A DNA stretch of 64,000 nucleotides. It comes from Planctomycetota bacterium (GTDB taxonomy: Bacteria > Planctomycetota > Phycisphaerae > UBA1845 > UTPLA1). Of this stretch, positions 51,647 through 60,813 are shown piece after piece; position 1 is the stretch's first letter, and the number at the start of each line of letters is the position of its first letter. Made by a program: the position numbers and the translations under genes. The notes under the pieces were generated by a model. That model did not search any database, was not told the origin of the DNA, and was given only the letters and a program-made list of their open reading frames with translations. The DNA lies in NCBI GenBank assembly GCA_016235815.1, contig JACRIM010000056.1, positions 1 to 64,000 on the forward strand, given 5' to 3'.

Positions 51647-53038
51647 ATGAATGCAGTGCTTTCGCGACCGTGCGTGAACGAGGCCGAGTTGGAGCGGTCG
51701 ATTCGGGAGATCGGCGAGGAAATTTTCTCGCGGGCGGAGGATGCCGCACCGTCGCTGCTTTCGATGGAGCGTTGGCAGCAGACCGCGATGGAGTGGATGA
51801 CGCAGGACGAGGACCTGAAGCTTCGGTTGTTTCAGTTTATTGAGAGTCTTCCACGTTTGGCGACGTCGGCGGAGGTGGCGAGGCGACTCAAAGTGCTGCT
51901 GGCGCGGCCGGAGAATGGACACGGCCCGCTGCCGGGCATTTTGCAATTCGCGTTGGCGTATGAACGGGACGATTCGCTGTTCGCGAGCATCGTCGCGGAG
52001 ATGGCGCGGTGGGGGTGCGGGCAGTCGGCGCGACAATTTATTTGTGGATCGACGCCGGGCGAGGCGCTGACCTCGGTGATGCGTCTTCGGCGAAACGGGA
52101 TGGCGTTCACGCTGGATTTGCTCGGCGAGACAGTGCATTCTGAAAAAGTGGCGCGGGGGCATCTGGAAACGTATCTTCGATTGATCGCGGAGTTGGGCAC
52201 GGCGGCGCGGACATGGACGGATGATCCAATCCTCGATATCGCGCCATGGGGGCCGATCCCAAAAGTGAACGTATCGATCAAGCTGACGGCGCTCGCCGCG
52301 GGGGTAGAGCAGATGGATCGCGCGTCGGCGGCGAAGGCCATGGCCGAACCGTTGCGAACGGTGCTTCGCGCGGCGGCAAAGTCGGGGGCGTTCATCAACG
52401 TCGACATGGAGCATTATTCGATCAAGGATTTGACGCTCGATGTGTTCAAGTCTGTGCTGATGGAAGCGGAGTTCCGCGACACGCCGGACATCGGCATCGT
52501 GATACAGGCGTATCTGACGGACGCGATGAAGGACATGGGCGAGTTGATCGCATGGGTACAGCAGCGCGGCACTCCCATCGCGGTGCGGCTGGTGAAGGGG
52601 GCTTACTGGGATTCGGAAAAAGCCCGGGCGCGGGCCGAGGGGCGTACGCCGCCGGTGTTTGCGGAGAAGTGGCAGTCGGACGCGTCGTTCGAGGCAGTCG
52701 GGCGGCTGATGGTGGATTCGTGCGAGTGGGTGCGGCCGACGATCGGCAGCCACAACGTGCGCTCCATCGCGGCGATGCTGGCCTATTCGGCGGCGATCGG
52801 CCTGCCGTCGCGCACGGTCGAGGTGCAGATGTTGACGGGCATGGGCGATCCGCTGAAGCGGGCGATCGTGGCGATGAAGCAGCGGCTGCGGGTGTATTCG
52901 CCGGTGGGGGACATGGTGAAGGGCATGGCGTATCTGATTCGGCGGCTGATCGAGAACACGTCGAATGATTCGTTTTTGCGACAGAGTTTCGGCGCGGGGC
53001 GGACGGTGGGGAGTTTGCTGGCGAAGCCGGGGAAGTGA
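51647..53038 (+). CDS. Stand-alone proline dehydrogenase
   Basis: 463 residues from the ATG at 51647; a longer frame from 51404 reads non-homologous sequence. The FAD-binding TIM barrel of PutA is clear: KVNVSIKLTALAAGVEQMDR, FINVDMEHYSIKDLTLDVF, IVIQAYLTDAMKDMGELIAW, VRLVKGAYWDSEKARA and VYSPVGDMVKGMAYLIRRLI with ENTSNDSFLR. It oxidises proline to pyrroline-5-carboxylate. The aldehyde-dehydrogenase half of bifunctional PutA is absent and no such gene follows; a terminator closes the unit. Confidence 0.9.
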   Translation: MNAVLSRPCVNEAELERSIREIGEEIFSRAEDAAPSLLSMERWQQTAMEWMTQDEDLKLRLFQFIESLPRLATSAEVARRLKVLLARPENGHGPLPGILQFALAYERDDSLFASIVAEMARWGCGQSARQFICGSTPGEALTSVMRLRRNGMAFTLDLLGETVHSEKVARGHLETYLRLIAELGTAARTWTDDPILDIAPWGPIPKVNVSIKLTALAAGVEQMDRASAAKAMAEPLRTVLRAAAKSGAFINVDMEHYSIKDLTLDVFKSVLMEAEFRDTPDIGIVIQAYLTDAMKDMGELIAWVQQRGTPIAVRLVKGAYWDSEKARARAEGRTPPVFAEKWQSDASFEAVGRLMVDSCEWVRPTIGSHNVRSIAAMLAYSAAIGLPSRTVEVQMLTGMGDPLKRAIVAMKQRLRVYSPVGDMVKGMAYLIRRLIENTSNDSFLRQSFGAGRTVGSLLAKPGK

Positions 53039-53041
53039 AAT

Positions 53042-53065
53042 CGAATAGCGAATAGCGAATAGCGA
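53042..53065. repeat. Short tandem repeat
   Basis: Three copies of CGAATAG and a partial fourth, four bases after the proline dehydrogenase stop. Confidence 0.85.
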
Positions 53066-53096
53066 AACCGGACTCGGCGCATCATTGGTGGGCATT

Positions 53097-53138
53097 CCCT
53101 CCCCTTATCAAGAGAGAGGGGATAGGGCGCGTTTTTTT
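53097..53138 (+). terminator. Terminator of the proline dehydrogenase gene
   Basis: CCCTCCCC pairs with GGGGATAGGG (bulged) and is followed by GCGCG and seven T. Confidence 0.7.
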
Positions 53139-53139
53139 A

Positions 53140-53328
53140 TTACTGCAATTCCAGCGACATCAGGAAGTCTTCCATTGCTTTTTGTTGCGTTCGTTCCTTT
53201 TCGAGGGAGGCGGCCTCGAAGAAGCCGACGCCGGAGTTGAAGAGGGCGATGCGCGTGGGCTTGAGGTCGCCGGCGCGGGCGGGGAGCGCGATTGCGAGGA
53301 TGAGTGTGAGCGAAAGAGTGCGGGTCAT
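53140..53328 (-). CDS. Short exported protein, possible truncated gene
   Basis: 62 residues from the ATG at 53328: a signal peptide (LTLILAIALPARA|G) and KPTRIALFNSGVGFFE, which strongly resembles the start of much larger planctomycete secreted proteins (DUF4139-type as I recall). After that it ends quickly in FLMSLELQ at a stop next to the converging terminator. It looks like an N-terminal stub fused to a tail resembling a later part of the family, i.e. an internal deletion, but could be a genuine small protein. Confidence 0.5.
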   Translation of the reverse strand: MTRTLSLTLILAIALPARAGDLKPTRIALFNSGVGFFEAASLEKERTQQKAMEDFLMSLELQ

Positions 53329-53484
53329 GCTGGGCCTCTGGGTTGATGTGTATGGGTTTGGGCGATGTTGACTGGTAACTCCGTCATTGGCAGCCACGGA
53401 GGCCTGCCTCACTCCTGGTGAGCAGCCTTACTCCTTTATATGTCGTATCCGGGGGTTGGACGCAACGCGCGAGGGGGGCAGACC

Positions 53485-55710
53485 TTATTGCTTTTCCGCC
53501 GACAGTTCGCTGATATCTACTTCAAGTTCCTGCACTAATTTGGCCGGTATGCCGGTCGCCGCGCGGGCGTCGTCGAGGGCTTTGCGAAGCTGCACCTGCG
53601 CTTCGTCCTTTCGGTTCAGGGATACAAGTGCTTTGGCCAGGCTGCGTCGCGCGGTGATCGTGCTCGCGTGTCCGGGACCCAGTGTTCGTTGAAATGAATC
53701 CACCACTGTTGCCATCAACGGCTCGGCCTCGTTTGCGTTGCCCGCGATGCACAACGTCTGGCCCAGGCGCGAGCCGGCGATCAAGGTCGTGACGTGATCG
53801 GCCCCGAGCGTCTGGCGAAAGGCTTCATAGACTTCGCGATGGATGGCGAGCGCTTCGGTTGTGTTTCCTTTCTTGGCCAATAACGATCCAAGATTGCCCA
53901 GGGTCGTGAGCGTGTTCTTATGAGTTTTACCGTGGACGCGCTGCTGAATCGTGATGGTGCGTCGCATCATGGTTTCGGCCTCGTCCATTTTTCCTGTTTG
54001 CCGAAGGATCTCCGCAAGACTGTTCATCGTAATGAGGGTGTAGGGATCATCTTCGCCCAGCAGGCGCAAACGACCGTCCATTGCCCGGCGAATATGGACT
54101 TCCGCATCCTCGAATCGACGCAGTTGCATAAGGGTTTGGCCAAGATTGTTCACCGCCTTCAGGGTGTCCACGTGATCGCCTCCGAGCGTGGTCTCCCATT
54201 TTATTAGGGCAATCCTGAATTGGTCGGCCGCCTTGTCGAACGCGCCGAGGTTGTAGTAAATTGTGGCCACTTCGTTTCGTACGGCCGCCTCGGCGAGGGG
54301 TTGATCTGCGTACATCACGGCGATTTTCTCGGCTGACTTATCCACCAACTCCGCGACCGGCAGGCGTTTGGTGGCATCACCGGCGTTCGCCGTCGCCAGC
54401 AGCTTCATTAAGAAGTCATTGGTAATAAAGTTGTTAATCGCCCCGGCCTTTTCCGCTTCGTACTTCGACTTCGCCGCTTCCGATCGGGCAGTGCGCGCCT
54501 GAATAACCGACGAAATGATCCCGGCGACGAGGGCGAGCATCGTTGCGACGACGCCGCCAAGCAGGATTCGATTACGCTTCGCGAATTTCCTGAATTGGTA
54601 GATCGCGGTTGCCGGTCGAGCCACAATCGGCTCGTCGTTCAGCAAGCGTCGAATGTCCGATGCCAACTCGGAGGCGGATTGATATCGCCGGTTGGGGTCC
54701 TTTTCGAGAGACCTTGCGAAAATCGTCTCGACATCCCCGCGCAATGCAGGGTCCACCGAGCCGAGCCGCTTGGATTCCGTTTGTTCTATGGCTTGCACAA
54801 CCTCGGCCAGGCTGCTTCCCCGTTGGGCGTGCGGCAAAGTTCCACTCAGCAGTTCATAACCAATGACACCCAAGGCATAGACATCGCTGCGTGCATCGAT
54901 TTCATCAGGACGGCCGCGTAGCTGTTCCGGACTCATGTAGCTCAATGTGCCGACCAGTTCGCCAACGGCGGTGTGCATGCTGGCCTGAATGTCAGAATCG
55001 ATCGCACGGGCCACGCCGAAATCCAGGATCTTTATTTGAACCACCGGAATTCCCTCCGGTGTGCCGATCACAAGGATGTTGGCGGGCTTTAGGTCGCGAT
55101 GAATCACGCCGCGCTGGTGGGCGTGCTGGACCGCATCGCAGATTTGAATGAGCAGCTCGAGCTTGGCACGCAATGTCAATCCGACTTGTTGCGAATAGGC
55201 GCGCAGCGAGGCGCCGTCGATATACTCCATTGCAAACCATGGCTGGGGCCCGCCGCCCAAGTCGGTTGTTCCCGAGGCATAAATGTGTGCGATGCCCGGG
55301 TGCTGAAGCCTGCCCAATACCTGCGATTCGAATTCAAATCGCCTCAACATCTCAATGGAAGCACAGCCAGGCCGCAGTACTTTGACGGCTGCCTTCCGTT
55401 GCGGATGTTCCTGCCGGGCTTCATAAACGACTCCCATACCGCCGGCCCCGATCCTGCGCAGAATGAGATAGTCCGCAACCTGGCGGCCGATCATTGGGTC
55501 GGCCGACGTTGCTGCCTCGTTTCGTGAGGCTTCAATGGGAGAGCATAGGAAGGCTCCTTCCGCGTCGTGCATGCTCAGGAGCTTCAGGACTTCCTCGATC
55601 ACGGCGTCATCGGAACCATGTTCCCTGACGAACGCGGTTCGATCCGCGGGGGGAAGTTCGATGGCCGCGCGGAACAACTCTTTCGATCGAAGCCACTCGT
55701 TTTCTAGCAT
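53485..55710 (-). CDS. Ser/Thr protein kinase with TPR-like C-terminus
   Basis: 741 residues. Hanks-type kinase at ~80-350: IGAGGMGVVYEARQ (glycine loop), AAVKVLR (Lys), HRDLKPANIL (catalytic loop), ILDFGVARAI (metal site), GTLSYMSPEQLRGRP. One transmembrane helix at ~385-408 (ILLGGVVATMLALVAGIISS) follows, then about seven TPR-like repeats of the Kinesin-light-chain type, 42 residues each, with the pattern LG.DH..TL....LG..L...G....A. It pairs with the ECF sigma gene three bases upstream; this kinase + sigma arrangement is common in planctomycetes. The N-terminal ~70 residues resemble a small sensor or docking part. Confidence 0.92.
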   Translation of the reverse strand: MLENEWLRSKELFRAAIELPPADRTAFVREHGSDDAVIEEVLKLLSMHDAEGAFLCSPIEASRNEAATSADPMIGRQVADYLILRRIGAGGMGVVYEARQEHPQRKAAVKVLRPGCASIEMLRRFEFESQVLGRLQHPGIAHIYASGTTDLGGGPQPWFAMEYIDGASLRAYSQQVGLTLRAKLELLIQICDAVQHAHQRGVIHRDLKPANILVIGTPEGIPVVQIKILDFGVARAIDSDIQASMHTAVGELVGTLSYMSPEQLRGRPDEIDARSDVYALGVIGYELLSGTLPHAQRGSSLAEVVQAIEQTESKRLGSVDPALRGDVETIFARSLEKDPNRRYQSASELASDIRRLLNDEPIVARPATAIYQFRKFAKRNRILLGGVVATMLALVAGIISSVIQARTARSEAAKSKYEAEKAGAINNFITNDFLMKLLATANAGDATKRLPVAELVDKSAEKIAVMYADQPLAEAAVRNEVATIYYNLGAFDKAADQFRIALIKWETTLGGDHVDTLKAVNNLGQTLMQLRRFEDAEVHIRRAMDGRLRLLGEDDPYTLITMNSLAEILRQTGKMDEAETMMRRTITIQQRVHGKTHKNTLTTLGNLGSLLAKKGNTTEALAIHREVYEAFRQTLGADHVTTLIAGSRLGQTLCIAGNANEAEPLMATVVDSFQRTLGPGHASTITARRSLAKALVSLNRKDEAQVQLRKALDDARAATGIPAKLVQELEVDISELSAEKQ

Positions 55711-55713
55711 GGT

Positions 55714-56289
55714 TCAGACGCCCGGGAGTTGACCGCGCAGCCACGCCCGAGCGTGTGCCCACTCATATTGCAGGGTACGGGCGGACAGGCCCATGATGTC
55801 TGCGCATTCCTCGACTGACATTCCTCCGAAGAACCGAAGCTCCACCAGCCTCCCCTGCGTCGAATCAAGTTGTGCCAAACGGTTCAGTGCTTCATCCAGT
55901 GCCAAGAGATCGATCGCGCTTTCCTCGAAGGCCGCGAGGGTGCTATCAAATGCAGCCGATGGTTTGCCCTCGCCACGCTTCAGTGTCGCCCTGGCTTTGG
56001 CGTGATTAATCAGAATGTGCCTCATGGCCACGGCGGCGGTCGCCAGAAAGTGGGCGCGGTTTTCATAGGCAGTGGAAGCCTCTTTTCCGACCAGCCGCAG
56101 ATAGGCCTCATGAACCAGGGCAGTCGGTTGCAGGGTGTGGTCCGGTCGCTCCTGCCGCATGAACGCCGCGGCAATTCGATGCAATTCATCATAAACGACC
56201 GGGAATAACCGCTCCGCCGCATCGGAATCACCACTCCGGGCGGCGGAAAGCAGCGTGGTCACGTCTTCGTTGAGCGGTTTGGGGGTCAT
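55714..56289 (-). CDS. ECF-family sigma factor (TIGR02999-like)
   Basis: 191 residues. Region 2: LFPVVYDELHRIAAAFMRQE, PTALVHEAYLRLV and HFLATAAVAMRHILINHAKA; region 4: LVELRFFGGMSVEECADIMG and the helix-turn-helix SARTLQYEWAHARAWLR. These match the ECF group that is linked to Ser/Thr kinases in planctomycetes and acidobacteria. No anti-sigma gene is present; the adjacent kinase probably controls it by phosphorylation. First gene of a two-gene operon. Confidence 0.92.
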   Translation of the reverse strand: MTPKPLNEDVTTLLSAARSGDSDAAERLFPVVYDELHRIAAAFMRQERPDHTLQPTALVHEAYLRLVGKEASTAYENRAHFLATAAVAMRHILINHAKARATLKRGEGKPSAAFDSTLAAFEESAIDLLALDEALNRLAQLDSTQGRLVELRFFGGMSVEECADIMGLSARTLQYEWAHARAWLRGQLPGV

Positions 56290-56302
56290 CGGACACCGCC
56301 GA

Positions 56303-56317
56303 CTGAGAAATTCTCAG
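56303..56317. promoter_or_regulatory. Perfect palindrome before the ECF sigma gene
   Basis: CTGAGAA-A-TTCTCAG, seven-base arms about a single base, 14 bases upstream of the sigma start codon. Candidate operator or autoregulatory site. Confidence 0.4.
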
Positions 56318-56484
56318 AAATTGTTGCAGTCGCTGCGCGCCATTCTTGCCTTCATTGGTGAAGTGTGCAAGTGAAACGACTTTCAGGAACGCAGGATTTT
56401 CGGAGGTTCTCCGTTCAATTCGTCATCGTGAATCGTGGTCAGAGAATTCAGAATGCGGCATTAGCCGTCAAGGGGATGTGCAAC

Positions 56485-57465
56485 ATGAACAGGTTTGTAG
56501 CGATGATAGCGGCGATATTGCCTGTGAATGCCTTCGGTGGATTCACCGTGTCGCCGGGAGGCATGTCCTCCGGCGGTCCGATTGGAAGTGCCACCAACAG
56601 CGTGTTTCTGTACACCTATACCGGCCCGGATGTGGTGATCGGGTCAGGCTCGTTCACCGGCGGGTTAATGGCAATCGATATGGAGACGCTTGCCAGCGAA
56701 GCCCAATGGAACATTCGAAACACCCGGTACCCGGCATCAAACGGCGTCAATTATCAGGTGACATTTGTCGGAGACTTCGTAGGCCCCATTCTGATCGCGG
56801 CTGACACCGGGGCGGGTCTCATCGTGAAGACCGGTGACGTGCTGCGCTTCGAGACGTTCGAGTCGTTTGATGACAGCCCCGGTGTGGAATCCGTTTGGAT
56901 CGACGCCGAGTTTGTTTTCAGCGATGCGGTCGTCACGCCCCTGGGCGACTCTTACACAGGGTTGGACATCACCACGACGGGCGGCCCCGGCCCGTTCGGA
57001 ACCGACACCGAGATCGGCCTTTATAAGAGTGATGGAACGTTGGTCGCCGCGAATGATGACTTTGGCGGCACCTCCGGCAGTGGTTTGACTAATATTATCT
57101 TTTCTGCAGGGACGTATTATCTGGCCGTCTCGCCTTATAACAGCATCTGGGCCAACGCCGTCATGGGATCAGGAATCGCCGGGATCGGGCCTTACGACCT
57201 GCGCTTCGATGGGGCAATCGTGCATTCCGATACGACGGTCACTCGAGCCATGGACTGGTTCAGCATCACTGTGCCGGCATGCAATTGCCCGGGCGATCTC
57301 AACGGCGATGGAGTCCGAGACGCCCTCGATATTCAGAAATTCGTCACGTGCCTCGTCGCCAATCAAACCTGCAATTGTGCGGATGTCGACGGGCTGAGTG
57401 GCTTCACAATCGCCGATACTTCAACCCTGGTCACCAATCTGCTCAATGGCACCGCGTGCCCGTGA
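56485..57465 (+). CDS. Secreted protein with PPC-like and dockerin-like domains
   Basis: 326 residues from the ATG at 56485, with AAGGGGA eight bases upstream. Signal peptide to about VNA|FGG. The N-terminal ~150 residues resemble a choice-of-anchor-type beta domain. Residues ~155-265 look like a bacterial pre-peptidase C-terminal (PPC) domain: GPFGTDTEIGLYKSDGTLV, AANDDFGGTSGSGL and GTYYLAVSPYNS. The tail has two dockerin-like calcium loops (PGDLNGDGVRDALDIQKFV and the degenerate CADVDGLSGFTIADTSTLV). Probably an exported structural protein. Confidence 0.85.
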   Translation: MNRFVAMIAAILPVNAFGGFTVSPGGMSSGGPIGSATNSVFLYTYTGPDVVIGSGSFTGGLMAIDMETLASEAQWNIRNTRYPASNGVNYQVTFVGDFVGPILIAADTGAGLIVKTGDVLRFETFESFDDSPGVESVWIDAEFVFSDAVVTPLGDSYTGLDITTTGGPGPFGTDTEIGLYKSDGTLVAANDDFGGTSGSGLTNIIFSAGTYYLAVSPYNSIWANAVMGSGIAGIGPYDLRFDGAIVHSDTTVTRAMDWFSITVPACNCPGDLNGDGVRDALDIQKFVTCLVANQTCNCADVDGLSGFTIADTSTLVTNLLNGTACP

Positions 57466-57518
57466 ATTTGATTCGGGTGTCAACGACATAAATCACACAT
57501 TGGGCATGCGTCCGTTGT

Positions 57519-58361
57519 CTAAATAATGAGGTCCGCGTCTTTGTCGTCGATTGGGCGATATACAGGGCGGACGGCAGGGGTCTTGCGGTGCGGGAGCAGG
57601 AATATCAGGCCCGCGCCGACGGCAAAGCCGCCGAGATGAGCGAGGTAGGCCACGTTGCTGTCATCGCCCATGAAGGAGCCGCGGAGGGCGCCGAAGATAT
57701 TCTGCGAAAGGTAATAGACTCCGAGGAAGGCCCACGCGGGGAGTTTGATGGTGAACCAATACCAGCCGAGCGGAACAACGGCCAGAACGCGCGCGTGCGG
57801 AAATAGCAGGATGTATCCGCCGAGGACGCCGCTGATTGCGCCGCTGGCGCCGACGAGGGGCACGACGCCGGGGTCGACGTACGCGTGCGCAAGGCTTCCG
57901 GCAATTCCACTGGCGAGATAGAAGAAGAGAAACAGCGCCGGGCCGAGTTTATCCTCAATGTTGTTGCCAAACACCCAGAGGAAAACCATATTGCCGATCA
58001 GGTGCATCCAGCCGCCGTGGAGAAACATGCAGGTGATGAGGTTGATCCACGGTGGGATGGCGATGGTGTCGTTGTAGGGGAGTTCGACGCGGCGGAGGAT
58101 GGGTTGGCCAAATCCGTCCACGAGGAAATGGCCGCGTCCGTCGGTGATGCGTCCGCTGGGGGCCTTTTCGATCATCGACGTACGAAGTTCATCCTTTGAG
58201 TCAAAGAATTCGGCGGGGACGAAGCCGTATTTCCAGAGGAAGGTTTGGAAGTTCTGTCCTTGGCCAAGCTCAACAAAGAAGACGAGGGCATTGATGGCGA
58301 TCAACGCGATCGTGACAAACGATGGATGCCAGGTCGGATTGTCGTCGCGGATGGGGATCAT
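57519..58361 (-). CDS. Rhomboid-family intramembrane serine protease
   Basis: 280 residues with six to seven transmembrane helices. MFLHGGWMHLIGNMVFLWVF (first conserved loop with HxxxN), the catalytic Ser in VGASGAISGVLGGY and the catalytic His in LAHLGGFAVGAGL. It cleaves membrane proteins within the bilayer; targets unknown. The start ATG overlaps the mogA stop (ATGA), suggesting co-translation although functions differ. Confidence 0.92.
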   Translation of the reverse strand: MIPIRDDNPTWHPSFVTIALIAINALVFFVELGQGQNFQTFLWKYGFVPAEFFDSKDELRTSMIEKAPSGRITDGRGHFLVDGFGQPILRRVELPYNDTIAIPPWINLITCMFLHGGWMHLIGNMVFLWVFGNNIEDKLGPALFLFFYLASGIAGSLAHAYVDPGVVPLVGASGAISGVLGGYILLFPHARVLAVVPLGWYWFTIKLPAWAFLGVYYLSQNIFGALRGSFMGDDSNVAYLAHLGGFAVGAGLIFLLPHRKTPAVRPVYRPIDDKDADLII

Positions 58362-58870
58362 GCGATTCCGTTCAAACCTTGCGATGTTTCGGCCTGGCAG
58401 TCAAGTTTGCCGATGGTTAGCACCTTCACCGCGTGCTTGATGGCAGGCCCGAGTAGATCAAGACATTCGCGCACACCCTTGGGGCTGCCCGGGAGCATGA
58501 CAATGAGCGTGTTCCCAGCGACACCCGCGCCACCGCGCGAAAGGATTGACAGTGGCGTCTTGGCGAATGTGCCTGTGCGCATGATCTCGCCGAAGCCGGG
58601 AAGGTCGCGTTCGATGAGCGGTCGAAGCGCCTCGGGGGTGACGTCGCGCGGGCCGATGCCGGTACCGCCGGTCGTGACGATGAGTCGCGCCGTGCCGAGA
58701 AGCGTCTTTACTGTTTTGCCGATGACGGCGGCATCATCGGGGATGATCTGACGATGTGTGATCTGGAAAGCGAGGCTCGAAACGCACTCGGCCGCGACGT
58801 CGCCGCTGACATCGGTGTTTGCGCCGTCCGACCGGGAGTCGGAGATGGTGATGATCGCGGCGGTCGACAT
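58358..58870 (-). CDS. MogA/MoaB-type molybdopterin adenylyltransferase
   Basis: 170 residues from the ATG at 58870; the frame further upstream is not homologous. AAIITISDSRSDGANTDVSG, the nucleotide/substrate loop TTGGTGIGPRDVTPEAL and VMLPGSPKGVRECL are the MogA/MoaB signatures. It adenylates molybdopterin before molybdenum insertion. Other molybdenum-cofactor genes are not in the window. The gap to the kinase gene (58871-58980) holds no feature. Confidence 0.92.
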   Translation of the reverse strand: MSTAAIITISDSRSDGANTDVSGDVAAECVSSLAFQITHRQIIPDDAAVIGKTVKTLLGTARLIVTTGGTGIGPRDVTPEALRPLIERDLPGFGEIMRTGTFAKTPLSILSRGGAGVAGNTLIVMLPGSPKGVRECLDLLGPAIKHAVKVLTIGKLDCQAETSQGLNGIA

Positions 58871-58980
58871 GGGCGGATGGTAGTAGGGTGGTTGGAGGTA
58901 GGCAAAGCACCTTTCGTTTAAGGCGGGACCGGTTGGAAACCTGTCATACCAAGCGGCGGCTGGAAGCCGGTGCCACAGGG

Positions 58981-60774
58981 TTAGCTCGGCTGCACGCCGG
59001 CTGGAATCCAGAATGTGACGGTGGTGCCGTGGCCGACCGTGCTCTCGATGGATACATCGCCGCCCAGGCCGAGGACGGCGTGCTTGACGATGGCGAGGCC
59101 GAGTCCGGTTCCGCCGGTGTTTATGCTGCGTGATTTGTCGACCTGGTAAAAGCGTTCGAAGACGCGGTGCAGGTCTTCGGGCGGGATTCCGCAACCGTCG
59201 TCGGAGACTGTGAAAGACACGCGATCATGCTCGCTGCGAGCGACGATGCAAACATGCCCATGAGGCTCAATGAATTTAAGCGCGTTGTCGATGAGGTTTT
59301 TGATTATCAACTCGAGCCAGCGTGCGTCGGTTGTTATTTCGAGATTGCCGCCATCGAACGAGAGGTTCGCCTCCTTGCCGCGTGTCTGCTCGGTGAAGGA
59401 TTGCCGCAGCGATGTGTAGATGGAATCGAGCCGAAACGTCGTGGGTTTCAATTCGGGTGAAATGGACTCGACGCGGTTGAGGTACATGAGGTCTTCGGTC
59501 AGGCTGGACAGCCGCTCGATGTTGCGGTCGATCATGTCCATGAAACGATTGCGAATGGCGACGTCGAGGTCGTCGGAACGAAGCGTCTCGGCGGCGGCGC
59601 GAATGGCGGCGACCGGTGTTCGCAATTCGTGCGAGGCGTTGGCAACAAAGTCGGCCTTCATGGCGGCGGACCGGGCGAGATCGGAGATGTCGCGGACGCA
59701 GATGAGCCAGGCGATCGGCGTGTCCTGCTCCTGAACGCGGGTGATGACGACATTAAGCGTGCGCGTCGGAATCGGGTCGTCGATGGTGATGACGCGCTGC
59801 AACTCGCTGCGATTGGTGCGAACCGCCTCGCTCCAGAGGCCGGAAAGCGCAGCCTGCTTCAGGCCGACGGTAAGCGGCCAGCCGATGAGCGTGCTGTCAA
59901 TGGCAAGCATTTTTCGCGCGGCGGTGTTGGCCATGAGAACGACGCCTTGATCGTTGACGGCGATGACGCCTTCTTCAAGGTTGCCGAGGGTGACGTCGAG
60001 GTCCTGGCGTTGTTGTTGTACGAGGCGGAGCCGCTCGGCGAGCACGACACGCATGCGTTCGAGGGACTCTGCGACCTGCCCGACTTCATCATCGGCGTCG
60101 ACTTCGACGCGTGTGTCAAGGTCGCCGGTGGCGAGCTGCCTGGCCCAATTCCCAACGCGCTGGACTGGCCGGGCAAGGGTGCGAGAAATAATCCATGCAC
60201 TGAAAAGGGCCATTGGGAGGGCCACGGCGAGTCCGGCGGCGAGCCATTTGCCGAGCTTCAGTTCACGGTCATAGAACTCGGCAGCGGGGGCCGCGACGCG
60301 CACGATGGCCACGATCCTGTCATCCATCATCATCGGTGCGGCGACGTAGACGAACTGTTTCCCGACCGAGGCGCTTCGTCGGCGATTGTGTCCTATTGTT
60401 CCCTTCAGCGCATCGAGAACTTCAGGACGGCTCCCGTGGTTTTCCATTGTGGCAATGTCGCCTTCAGATTCACCAAGGACGCGACCAGATGGATCGATCA
60501 CGGTGACGCGCATGCCGCTGTCGCGTGCAATGAGTCGGCATTGAGTCGAGAGAGAGGCGGTATCCTTGTAGGGCCAGCCTCGGCGCACGGCGATTTCGGC
60601 CATGCGTGCGAGATGCCCCATCTGAACGTCGGTGTAATCGCGCAGCCATTGGTCGGAGATTTCCCATGTGACGACGCCGATGACGGCCATCGCAACAGCG
60701 ATGAGGATTCCGACGCGTGTGAAGAGTCGTCGGAAGAACCGTCCCTGTCCTACGGTGGGAAACTGTGATGGCAC
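58981..60774 (-). CDS. PhoR-like sensor histidine kinase
   Basis: 597 residues. Two transmembrane helices (~17-37 and ~185-207) flank a ~145-residue extracytoplasmic domain, unlike the tiny one of E. coli PhoR. Next come HAMP (~207-260), a PAS domain (~265-370, LEEGVIAVNDQGVVLMANTA) and HisKA with the phospho-acceptor His382 in ASHELRTP. The ATPase domain carries NLIDNALKF, VSDDGCGIPPEDLHRVFERF and GTGLGLAIVKHAV. Co-directional with the response regulator (39-base gap). Phosphate sensing is inferred from the neighbouring DUF47-Pit genes. Confidence 0.92.
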   Translation of the reverse strand: MPSQFPTVGQGRFFRRLFTRVGILIAVAMAVIGVVTWEISDQWLRDYTDVQMGHLARMAEIAVRRGWPYKDTASLSTQCRLIARDSGMRVTVIDPSGRVLGESEGDIATMENHGSRPEVLDALKGTIGHNRRRSASVGKQFVYVAAPMMMDDRIVAIVRVAAPAAEFYDRELKLGKWLAAGLAVALPMALFSAWIISRTLARPVQRVGNWARQLATGDLDTRVEVDADDEVGQVAESLERMRVVLAERLRLVQQQRQDLDVTLGNLEEGVIAVNDQGVVLMANTAARKMLAIDSTLIGWPLTVGLKQAALSGLWSEAVRTNRSELQRVITIDDPIPTRTLNVVITRVQEQDTPIAWLICVRDISDLARSAAMKADFVANASHELRTPVAAIRAAAETLRSDDLDVAIRNRFMDMIDRNIERLSSLTEDLMYLNRVESISPELKPTTFRLDSIYTSLRQSFTEQTRGKEANLSFDGGNLEITTDARWLELIIKNLIDNALKFIEPHGHVCIVARSEHDRVSFTVSDDGCGIPPEDLHRVFERFYQVDKSRSINTGGTGLGLAIVKHAVLGLGGDVSIESTVGHGTTVTFWIPAGVQPS

Positions 60775-60813
60775 AGTGAAATGATAGAGGAATCGGGCTG
60801 AAGTCGCGCGACA

